Positions 5,928 to 11,962 of a DNA stretch of 11,962 nt are shown piece after piece. A program made the position numbers and the translations under genes. The stretch comes from Lachnospiraceae bacterium (lineage in GTDB: Bacteria > Bacillota > Clostridia > Lachnospirales > Lachnospiraceae): assembly GCA_014804495.1 (NCBI GenBank), contig JAAUZS010000007.1:7445-19406 (forward strand). The letters run 5' to 3'. A model generated the notes under the pieces. The model made no database searches. It was not told the origin of the DNA and saw nothing but the letters and a program-made list of their open reading frames with translations. Numbering within the stretch: position 1 is the first letter of the stretch; every line of letters starts with the position of its first letter.

Positions 5928-8624
5928 TTAATGCAATTGCGCCAAACGAATCTCCACCTGCTCCATCATCTGTGTATATTTTTCCAGCTTTGCACGTTCC
6001 TCCGCTACCTTTGACTCAGGCGCTTTAGACATAAATTTTTCATTGTTCAGCATACCGTTTACACGGGCAAGTTCACCTTCCAGACGTTTTTTCTCATTCT
6101 CAAGACGCTCGATTTCCTGCTTAATGTCAACAAGCTCCTCAAAAGGAATATGCAAAGTTGCATTCGGAATCACGACGGATACGGCATCATCCGCTATTCC
6201 CGTCTTATCCTGCTGTATCGTCACCTCAGAAGCGCCTGCAAGAGAAGCAAAGAACAGTCTGCCGTCTGTAAAAATATTTCTCACTTCTTCTTTCTCGCTT
6301 ACCACAAATACGGCAGCTTTCTTAGATGGCGCAACATTCATCTGAGTACGTACATTACGGATTCCACGTACCGCTTCCTTGATAAGTTCAATCGCCGACT
6401 CCTCTTTCGAGTAATTCCTTTCGTCTGAATATACGGGCCAGTTGGATATCATAATCGACTCTTCTTCAGACTGAATCGTGCAGAAGATTTCCTCCGTAAT
6501 GAAAGGCATATATGGATGCAGCAATTTCAAGGCGTCAACCAGAATATTCTTCAAAGTCCACAATGCCGCGTTCCTGCTGGCTTCGTCAGATTCCTCCTTA
6601 CTGTAAAGTCTGGGCTTCACCATCTCAATATACCAGTCACAGAATTCATCCCATATAAAATCATATACTTTCTGCACCGCAATACCCAGTTCAAAATTCT
6701 CCATGTTGTCCGTTACGTCCTGAACCAACGTATTCAGCTTGGAAATAATCCACTTATCTACCGGCTCTAAGCTGTCTTTTATTTCATCATATGAGACTTC
6801 CCATCCGCGTGTTCCTGTTTTGTCCTGAGCCTGTTCCATATTCATCATTATGAAACGTGATGCATTCCATACTTTATTGGCAAAATTCCGGTTTGCTTCC
6901 ACCCTTTCATAATAGAAACGCATATCATTCCCCGGAGCATTTCCTGTAATCAACGTAAGTCTTAATGCATCCGCACCATATTTATCAATAATATCTAACG
7001 GGTCGATACCGTTACCGAGCGACTTACTCATTTTGCGCCCCTGCGAATCCCTGACAAGCCCGTGGAACAATACGGTCTTGAACGGTTTTTCATTCATTTG
7101 TTCATATCCTGAGAATATCATGCGGATAACCCAGAAAAAGATGATATCATATCCTGTCACAAGCACGTCTGTCGGGTAAAAATATTCCAGTTCCTCAGTC
7201 TTTTCAGGCCACCCCAATGTGGAAAACGGCCAGAGAGCAGATGAAAACCATGTATCCAACGTATCCGGATCCTGTGTAAAATGAGTCTCGCCGCATTTAG
7301 GGCATACCGTCGGCATCTCTTTTGCAACTATGATTTCTCCGCACTTATCGCAATAATATGCCGGAATCCTGTGTCCCCACCACAACTGACGGCTTATGCA
7401 CCAATCCCTGATATTATCGGTCCAATTAAAATAGATTTTTTCCATTCTCTCAGGGATAAGCTTTATCTCGCCTTCCTTCACTGCTTTGACCGCAGGCTTA
7501 ATCAGCTCATCCATTTTTACGAACCACTGCTTCTTTATAAGCGGTTCAATAGTGGTTCCGCAGCGGTCATGCGTTCCTACGTTATGGGAATAGTCTTCTA
7601 TTTTTACCAGCAATCCTTCTTTTTCAAGTTCCTCTACGATTTGCTTTCTCGCCTTATAGCGGTCAAGACCTTCATATTTGCCACCGTTAGCATTGATAGT
7701 AGCATCATCATTCATGATATTGACTTCAGGCAGATTGTGGCGCTTACCTACTTCAAAGTCATTCGGGTCATGAGCAGGCGTAATCTTAACAACGCCTGTT
7801 CCGAATTCCATATCAACATACTCGTCCTCAACAACAGGAATCGGCTTATTCACGATTGGCAGCCAAACCTGTCTTCCTTTTAAATAGGTATATCTTTCAT
7901 CCTTCGGATTAACCGCAACGGCAGTATCTCCAAGCATCGTTTCCGGGCGCGTAGTGGCGAATTCCAGAAACTCGGTCTTGCTCGGCTGTCCGTTCTCATC
8001 TACCAGCGGATATTTAATGTGCCAGAAATGCCCCGCCTGTTCTTCATATTCCACCTCGGCATCCGAAATAGAGGTATTACATACAGGACACCAGTTGATA
8101 ATCCTGCTGCCTTTGTAAATCCAGCCTTTTTCATGCATCTTACAAAATACTTCCGTAACTGCTTTATTACAGCCCTCATCCATCGTAAAACGCTCCCTGT
8201 CCCAATCGCAGGAAGAGCCAAGTTTCTTAAGCTGCCCGATAATGCGTCCGCCGTATTCTTTCTTCCATTCCCATGCACGTTCAAGGAAGCCTTCGCGTCC
8301 GAGGTCCTCTTTCTCTATGCCTTCTTCTTTCAGCTTTTCTATAATCTTTACTTCAGTTGCAATCGATGCATGATCCGTTCCCGGCTGCCATAGGGCATTA
8401 TATCCCTGCATCCTTTTAAAACGAATCAGAATATCCTGCATCGTATTATCAAGTGCATGCCCCATATGGAGCTGCCCTGTAATATTCGGCGGCGGAATGA
8501 CAATAGTAAAAGGTCTTTTCGTCTTATCCACTTCGGCATGGAAATATTTCTTCTCCATCCATTTTTCATACACTCTGTCTTCTATGCCTTTCGGGTCATA
8601 GGTCTTCGCTAATTCTTTGCTCAT
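5928..8624 (-). CDS. valS: Valyl-tRNA synthetase
   Basis: An 898-residue class I aminoacyl-tRNA synthetase, full length for bacterial ValRS. It charges tRNA-Val with valine and edits misactivated threonine. Motifs: [15 protein letters not shown] with the HIGH signature as HMGH (53-56), editing-domain TTRPET (224-229), KMSKS exactly at 531-535, and WWGHRIP (415-421). Cysteine pairs CPVC (179-182), CDKC (425-428) and CPKC (441-444) resemble zinc knuckles seen in some ValRS. The anticodon-binding domain follows (about 640-790), then a C-terminal coiled-coil arm from about 830. The ATG is preceded by AAAGGAG with 13 nt spacing. Expression should depend on uncharged tRNA-Val through the T-box leader. 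No terminator is seen after it, so the FapA-family gene, folC and others may be co-transcribed. Confidence 0.97.
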   Translation of the reverse strand: MSKELAKTYDPKGIEDRVYEKWMEKKYFHAEVDKTKRPFTIVIPPPNITGQLHMGHALDNTMQDILIRFKRMQGYNALWQPGTDHASIATEVKIIEKLKEEGIEKEDLGREGFLERAWEWKKEYGGRIIGQLKKLGSSCDWDRERFTMDEGCNKAVTEVFCKMHEKGWIYKGSRIINWCPVCNTSISDAEVEYEEQAGHFWHIKYPLVDENGQPSKTEFLEFATTRPETMLGDTAVAVNPKDERYTYLKGRQVWLPIVNKPIPVVEDEYVDMEFGTGVVKITPAHDPNDFEVGKRHNLPEVNIMNDDATINANGGKYEGLDRYKARKQIVEELEKEGLLVKIEDYSHNVGTHDRCGTTIEPLIKKQWFVKMDELIKPAVKAVKEGEIKLIPERMEKIYFNWTDNIRDWCISRQLWWGHRIPAYYCDKCGEIIVAKEMPTVCPKCGETHFTQDPDTLDTWFSSALWPFSTLGWPEKTEELEYFYPTDVLVTGYDIIFFWVIRMIFSGYEQMNEKPFKTVLFHGLVRDSQGRKMSKSLGNGIDPLDIIDKYGADALRLTLITGNAPGNDMRFYYERVEANRNFANKVWNASRFIMMNMEQAQDKTGTRGWEVSYDEIKDSLEPVDKWIISKLNTLVQDVTDNMENFELGIAVQKVYDFIWDEFCDWYIEMVKPRLYSKEESDEASRNAALWTLKNILVDALKLLHPYMPFITEEIFCTIQSEEESIMISNWPVYSDERNYSKEESAIELIKEAVRGIRNVRTQMNVAPSKKAAVFVVSEKEEVRNIFTDGRLFFASLAGASEVTIQQDKTGIADDAVSVVIPNATLHIPFEELVDIKQEIERLENEKKRLEGELARVNGMLNNEKFMSKAPESKVAEERAKLEKYTQMMEQVEIRLAQLH

Positions 8625-8688
8625 ATTGATATCTAGTCTCCTTTCTCAAACTTGTTCCTCAACCTGCGGTTTTCACACTTTTTACATT

Positions 8689-8726
8689 AAAAAAGCCCTC
8701 TGCCGACTGCTCTGTCAGCAAAGGGC
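8689..8726 (-). terminator. T-box regulatory terminator
   Basis: A 13-bp stem, GCCCTTTGCTGAC (8726-8714) with GTCGGCAGAGGGC (8707-8695), allowing G-T pairs, closes a 6-nt loop and is followed by T6 (8694-8689). It competes with the antiterminator that uses the T-box core just upstream. Confidence 0.93.
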
Positions 8727-8921
8727 GCATCTGCGCGGTACCACCTTGATTTTTCACTCATAGATTCCTATCAGAATCTTATCCTGTAACGGGGATAAAT
8801 CGTGGACACTTACTCATTTCGGCATCCCGGTTCCAAAGCTACCTTCAATAACTCTTGTCCGAAGCGTCCTTCCAGCTGTTGGTCGCTCTCTCTGTCGGCA
8901 GACATTATCTACTCCTCTTTG
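8689..8921 (-). promoter_or_regulatory. T-box leader (valine, GUA specifier) controlling valS
   Basis: A tRNA-sensing riboswitch. Read on the minus strand, stem I is closed by CAAAG (8921-8917) pairing with CUUUG (8838-8834). The 5' side carries the AGUA loop-E motif (8913-8910) and the 3' side GAA (8846-8844). One base later comes the specifier GUA, a valine codon (8842-8840), followed by a purine. AGAGAGCGACC-type distal stem I sequence lies between. A stem III (TTATCC...GGATAA) precedes the T-box core AAGGTGGTACCGCG (8747-8734), whose UGGU bulge fits an ACCA tRNA end as in tRNA-Val. It ends in a terminator. Uncharged tRNA-Val should stabilise the antiterminator and turn on valS. Confidence 0.95.
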
Positions 8922-8961
8922 TCATTACCTTTTTTATATAGTTTTGCTTAATATAGTTATT

Positions 8962-8990
8962 ACTATAGTTGGTTGCGGTTAGTTTGTCAA
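8962..8990 (-). promoter_or_regulatory. Sigma-A promoter of the valS T-box transcript
   Basis: On the minus strand, TTGACA (8990-8985) is a perfect -35, followed by a 17-bp spacer and TATAGT (8967-8962), 5 of 6 matches to the -10 consensus. The transcript start is expected near 8955, about 35 nt before the base of T-box stem I. Confidence 0.88.
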
Positions 8991-9127
8991 GGGGATGGGA
9001 ATTATAAAAATAAAGAACATTCATGCAATTTTTCCCTGTTTTTTGTCTATTTTTGCATCACATATTGTAAATAGAAATAAAAAAGCGATAACATATGAGT
9101 ATCAAAACAAAAACGGAGGTACTAATT
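8991..9127 (+). promoter_or_regulatory. AT-rich upstream region of the plus-strand three-gene operon
   Basis: This stretch is divergent from the valS promoter and must hold the operon's promoter if none lies further up, but nothing convincing stands out. Weak sigma-A-like pairs exist (TTGTCT near 9043 with TGTAAA 17 bp on; TTGTAA near 9065 with TAACAT 18 bp on). GGAGG (9115-9119) is the ribosome site of the first gene. An inverted ATGCAA/TTGCAT pair (9023-9028, 9053-9058) is the only symmetric feature. A sporulation or alternative sigma factor remains possible. Confidence 0.35.
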
Positions 9128-10198
9128 ATGAATAGTAAAATTCTGCTGAGAGACAACCTGCAGGACACAGGTACGACGACTACAAGTATGTCCTATTCTT
9201 CCCCCGATATTATTACACATTCGCAGGTGGCAGATTCCAAAACCTTTTTTACCAATAACTATGGAAAAGACCCGAATGAAGCTCTGGGTACCCAAAATGA
9301 CAATTATATATATGTTCGTGTCAAAAATATTGGTAACGAAGCAGTTCCCAAAACTTATGTCAACCTATATGTCAATCAATTATCGCTATATCTGAATCCT
9401 CTCAACTGGGGAAAAAACCGTATTTCCACAATACGCGGGAACAACTACTCAACCATAGATTCTCTCGCATGCAATGAAATAGGAGTAACCAACGACTATT
9501 TCTTATTTAATCGGTCTAAGTATGGTAACAGTTGTTTTGTCGCTGTAGCCGGTTCAGAGCAAAATCCCGATTTTACATGGATAAATTCATGGGCCAAATA
9601 TGTGGAATGGGTCACCACAAATGCAAATGTAGCTGCACGAAACATGGTTACATATAAGGAAGGTGAAAGTATAGATTATAACAGCCATATGAATCTATGC
9701 AACCCATATGAAACCGATGCAACCTTCCTTCTAATTGTAGAAGCCAATTCACTAGTACCGGAAGGCACAACATTTGGCATAGAATCTAAAGCTTTTAATA
9801 TAGATTATGAAAAAAAATGCTCAGGAACCGACAGGAAATTCAGTATATCGGTAACCTTGCAGCCAAAGGCGGATAATTATGTTAATGTTTATGGAAAACT
9901 GAAAAATAAATCCGCATCATGGCCAGCCGGCGCCAGTCTGACTGTGCAATCAATACTTGTACAGTTTGGCATGGATGCGGTCTGCGACAATGCAGTTGTA
10001 CAATCCATTAATAAAGATGGCATTTTCCGCAATGCAAAATATGTACTTACTCCGACAGAGTGTGTACACATATATAATAGTAATCCTTCCGTACGAATAC
10101 AGGCAGTTCCTGAAAACAATTCCCTGAAAGCAGCCGCCGGTCCGGTATTTGGCTTAATAATCGGTGAGTGCGGAGTACAATATATAAAGGAGGTCTAA
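9128..10198 (+). CDS. Signal-less beta-sandwich protein with CARDB-like N-terminal module
   Basis: A 356-residue protein, first of three tightly packed genes. The start at 9128 follows GGAGG by 8 nt; an upstream in-frame ATG at 9095 has no ribosome site. The N-terminal part has the layout RDN-x2-DTG (8-15), SSPDII (24-29), NYIYVRVKNIG (59-69), then V-x-LYV (78-82) and W94. I recognise this arrangement from many bacterial proteins with CARDB-like, adhesion-type beta-sandwich modules. The segment CFVAVAG...DF and VTTNANVAARNMVTY (136-176) continues that family's pattern. The rest (about 190-356) is beta-rich and not recognised. No signal peptide, membrane segment or cell-wall anchor is visible, so it is probably cytoplasmic or exported by an unknown route. 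The next gene starts 2 nt after its stop, and that gene's RBS lies in its last codons. Confidence 0.7.
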   Translation: MNSKILLRDNLQDTGTTTTSMSYSSPDIITHSQVADSKTFFTNNYGKDPNEALGTQNDNYIYVRVKNIGNEAVPKTYVNLYVNQLSLYLNPLNWGKNRISTIRGNNYSTIDSLACNEIGVTNDYFLFNRSKYGNSCFVAVAGSEQNPDFTWINSWAKYVEWVTTNANVAARNMVTYKEGESIDYNSHMNLCNPYETDATFLLIVEANSLVPEGTTFGIESKAFNIDYEKKCSGTDRKFSISVTLQPKADNYVNVYGKLKNKSASWPAGASLTVQSILVQFGMDAVCDNAVVQSINKDGIFRNAKYVLTPTECVHIYNSNPSVRIQAVPENNSLKAAAGPVFGLIIGECGVQYIKEV

Positions 10199-10200
10199 CT

Positions 10201-10941
10201 ATGTTTAGAAGCTGGGGCTTAGTATTCGAATCAGAAATAGAGTATTATGAAAAACTTTCTGTATCAGAAGAGTATAGCTTTTTAGAGAAAGCATTTGCCG
10301 CAAATATGGATATTGCGGAAAACACCTATAATACGCCATTTGTCCAGAGCATTAAAGCAGATAAATTATCACCTGAAACCTACGGTTCAGTTACAGTGCT
10401 TGACGCTTATTACTGCTATGAGGCAGCTCAAAGCATATGGCATGCCTGTGGAAACGCTGATGAAAACAGCGAACTGCAGAATGCATTAAAAAAATTCTAT
10501 AATTCTTATGCAAAATATAACGGCACATTCTATAGCACATGGCATGTTCCCGCAGCACAAAACGTTGTTCCTAACAATGCTTTTCAGACATATGCCAAGC
10601 ATGAGCGTGCGATAGCAAAGGAGGATTCTCCTATTTATCTGCTTCCGGCATTAATGCCCTGTTATAAACTGTGGGCATGGATGGCATACAAGATTTATCA
10701 GGAATGGAAAGCTGAAAGCAGTTCCAACAAACAAAACGTAGGCGATGATAAATTATACGGTTTCTGGGTATTAGGCAACATGGGAAATAAAGGAGAATCC
10801 GGTTCCGCCACATTGGCGGACCATGTTATTAGCCAGTGGGTCAAAGACGGCAAAGAATTTGATGAGGAAAAGGCTCTGAAAATATTCAGAAAATCAATGC
10901 AATGTGAGTATGATGTATTTTCCTCTAACGGAAATTATTAG
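10201..10941 (+). CDS. TenA-like protein (heme-oxygenase-fold, thiaminase II family)
   Basis: A 246-residue, probably all-helical protein resembling TenA/thiaminase II (about 236 aa). Matches: NTPFVQSIKADKLS (44-57) with TenA's PFVQ entry; LDAYYCYEAA (67-76) with the LQDSYY helix; PNNAFQTYAKHE (124-135); LMPCYKLW (151-158) with LLPCYWLY; WVLGNMG (189-195); CEYDVF (235-240) with YEYQFW. The residues expected for TenA catalysis appear kept: Asp68, Tyr71, Cys154 and Glu236, equivalent to Asp44, Tyr47, Cys135 and Glu205. TenA hydrolyses aminopyrimidines in thiamine salvage, but no thiamine gene or TPP riboswitch is seen here, so the substrate is open. The ATG at 10201 has AAGGAGG 7 nt upstream, overlapping the end of the previous gene. 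No signal peptide. Confidence is good for the family, low for activity. Confidence 0.78.
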   Translation: MFRSWGLVFESEIEYYEKLSVSEEYSFLEKAFAANMDIAENTYNTPFVQSIKADKLSPETYGSVTVLDAYYCYEAAQSIWHACGNADENSELQNALKKFYNSYAKYNGTFYSTWHVPAAQNVVPNNAFQTYAKHERAIAKEDSPIYLLPALMPCYKLWAWMAYKIYQEWKAESSSNKQNVGDDKLYGFWVLGNMGNKGESGSATLADHVISQWVKDGKEFDEEKALKIFRKSMQCEYDVFSSNGNY

Positions 10942-10952
10942 GAGGTAGCTTT

Positions 10953-11735
10953 ATGGCAAAGAAGACAATAGAAGTTTTTCACAGTATGGTAAATATAAAT
11001 TACCGTTTGATGTGGCATATAAGCGCACTTTCGGATGACCGATACCGCATCGCCATTATTTCTGATAAAAGGGGTGTTATTGATGAAGTAACCTATCGCG
11101 GTGGATTCTATGAGCAATGCCTTACCATGAATCAGACAATGTCAGGCAGTGGCGAGAAAATATATCTGGAAATCGAAAACGGCTCGGATAATCTGGAAGT
11201 TTTTGATGATAACAGAATAGACAGCGATGGTATGGGAGAAAGCACCTGCTTTTTCTGCCGCGGCGGCAACAATGATAATTACCATGAAGCGGATATCTTG
11301 ATGTGGGCAGTAAAAGAAACCGCTGACCATTTTAATGAAGCAAACTCTATGAAAGCAGAAGGGAATACTAATTTCAGCTTCCCATTGCGTAATCTGGCAG
11401 GACATACATGTGTGTCATATTTTGTCTGCGGACATACTATCGATAATATCAATATAAAAATTACGGATGCGGACAATAACAAAAAATATGTCGATACAAA
11501 ATGCAAATGTACGGATAAGGCAGCTCACCTGCTGATGGGCAGTATGCTGACCATGAAGGAAGGATTGAATCTGGAAATAAGTGTGGACGGAAATAAAAAT
11601 GTTGTGATTGTTTGCGACTGCTCAATTGCAAAGGGCGGCACTCTTTCACTTGTCCACTATCATGTAAAGTCTTACGATTCCGCGAAGAATGAGCTGCCGT
11701 TCTCCATGGATATTTTGGGCTGGACTGCTATATAA
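10953..11735 (+). CDS. Cysteine-rich beta-sandwich protein, possibly lectin-like, with two related halves
   Basis: A 260-residue protein, last of the operon, starting 7 nt after AGGAGG, which overlaps the stop of the TenA-like gene. I do not recognise a family with certainty. The two halves end alike: NDNYHEADILMWAVKE (107-122) and ELPFSMDILGWTAI (247-260), suggesting a duplicated beta-sandwich. The first of these loosely resembles the calcium-site end DNDYNDGVVILNW of LecB-type lectins, with Asp/Asn swaps; this is a weak resemblance. Nine cysteines occur, including CFFC (99-102), CKC (184-186) and CDC (221-223), unusual for a plain beta-sandwich and compatible with metal binding. No signal peptide or membrane segment. 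A PixA/AidA-type inclusion protein is another possibility I could not confirm. Confidence 0.6.
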   Translation: MAKKTIEVFHSMVNINYRLMWHISALSDDRYRIAIISDKRGVIDEVTYRGGFYEQCLTMNQTMSGSGEKIYLEIENGSDNLEVFDDNRIDSDGMGESTCFFCRGGNNDNYHEADILMWAVKETADHFNEANSMKAEGNTNFSFPLRNLAGHTCVSYFVCGHTIDNINIKITDADNNKKYVDTKCKCTDKAAHLLMGSMLTMKEGLNLEISVDGNKNVVIVCDCSIAKGGTLSLVHYHVKSYDSAKNELPFSMDILGWTAI

Positions 11736-11762
11736 ACAAAAAGAAATAAATATTGACACATT

Positions 11763-11799
11763 TAACGGTAAAGCGGTTGAAGCTTTACCGTTATTTTTT
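11763..11799 (+). terminator. Intrinsic terminator of the three-gene operon
   Basis: A perfect 12-bp stem, TAACGGTAAAGC (11763-11774) with GCTTTACCGTTA (11782-11793), has a 7-nt loop and is followed directly by T6 (11794-11799). It starts 27 nt after the last gene of the operon. On the minus strand no T-run follows, so it should not stop the convergent gene at the right edge. Confidence 0.95.
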
Positions 11800-11812
11800 A
11801 TGCACTATAGTC

Positions 11813-11962
11813 TCACACTATATCTTCCCTTTGAAATCTCAAAATACTAATGCATATGCCAAATATACACACAAATATAAGGATTGCTATACCAATAACC
11901 GGCGGACAACCTGATTGACCCAGCCTTCCGGTCTGCAACAGATAAGTGATAGTCCATGGATA
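11813..11962 (-). CDS. C-terminal end of a membrane protein, probably an ABC-2 type permease (cut by window edge)
   Basis: The last 49 codons and TGA stop of a gene entering from the right. The sequence ends in one clear transmembrane helix (PPVIGIAILIFVCIFGICIS, window residues 20-39) and a short polar tail LRFQREDIV. A single final helix followed by a Arg/Lys-rich tail ending in a D-I pair is the usual finish of ABC-2 type permease subunits, which is the inference behind the call; any polytopic membrane protein could look similar. It is convergent with the three-gene operon. Confidence 0.55.
   Translation of the reverse strand, partial: YPWTITYLLQTGRLGQSGCPPVIGIAILIFVCIFGICISILRFQREDIV

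Noticed and set aside
9023..9058. Inverted ATGCAA/TTGCAT pair upstream of the plus-strand operon as an operator
   Set aside because: Only 6 bp per arm with a 24-bp spacer in AT-rich DNA, which is easily expected by chance.
9095..9127. Upstream in-frame ATG giving an 11-residue longer first operon protein
   Set aside because: No ribosome site precedes it, while the GGAGG at 9115-9119 fits the ATG at 9128.
9144..9152. CTGAGA, a piece of the TPP riboswitch THI box, near the start of the operon with a TenA-like gene
   Set aside because: It lies inside the coding region of the first gene and none of the other THI-box elements are around it, so it is chance.
11753..11758. Perfect TTGACA after the third operon gene
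   Set aside because: No -10 lies 16-18 bp downstream; that position falls in the terminator stem.
1..11962. CRISPR arrays, tRNA or rRNA genes, insertion sequences
   Set aside because: No spaced direct repeats, no tRNA-like cloverleaf or CCA end, and no transposase frames were seen on either strand.

Overview
The window reads as chromosome of a spore-forming, low-to-moderate GC Firmicute, most likely a Clostridia member of the Lachnospiraceae type. This is inferred from a spoIIAA-spoIIAB-sigF sporulation operon, a T-box leader in front of valS, a FapA-family (DUF342) protein next to folC, and strong AGGAGG-type ribosome binding sites. Species cannot be read from the sequence alone.

Two thirds of the window (1-8990) is a block of genes on the minus strand, transcribed from right to left. 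It opens with a textbook promoter (TTGACA, 17 bp, TATAGT) and a T-box leader with a GUA (valine) specifier, then valS, a FapA-family protein, folC, a 48-residue small gene, and a membrane-anchored zinc-ribbon/TPR protein. No terminator is visible between valS and the FapA gene. The FapA gene, folC and the small gene overlap one another and are all assigned GTG starts. An intrinsic terminator closes the block after the TPR gene. The spoIIA operon follows on the same strand: spoIIAA, spoIIAB and the first 107 codons of sigF, which runs off the left edge. SpoIIAB binds and inhibits sigma F and phosphorylates SpoIIAA; unphosphorylated SpoIIAA releases sigma F, starting forespore gene expression.

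The 149-bp gap between the small gene and the TPR gene is packed with perfect inverted repeats and looks like a non-coding palindromic (REP/MITE-like) element. Other oddities in this half are helically phased A-tracts ahead of the FapA gene, an identical TCACGTGA start context at two genes, and an extended leader shared by spoIIAB and the TPR gene.

The right part (9128-11735) is a compact three-gene operon on the plus strand, ended by a strong terminator. Its products are a signal-less beta-sandwich protein with a CARDB-like N-terminal module, a TenA-like (heme-oxygenase-fold) protein keeping the expected TenA active-site residues but with no thiamine genes nearby, and a cysteine-rich protein that may be a two-domain lectin-like beta-sandwich. 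I know of no described system with this combination, and it is the best candidate in the window for an undescribed function. The right edge holds the C-terminus of a convergent membrane protein, probably an ABC-2 type permease.
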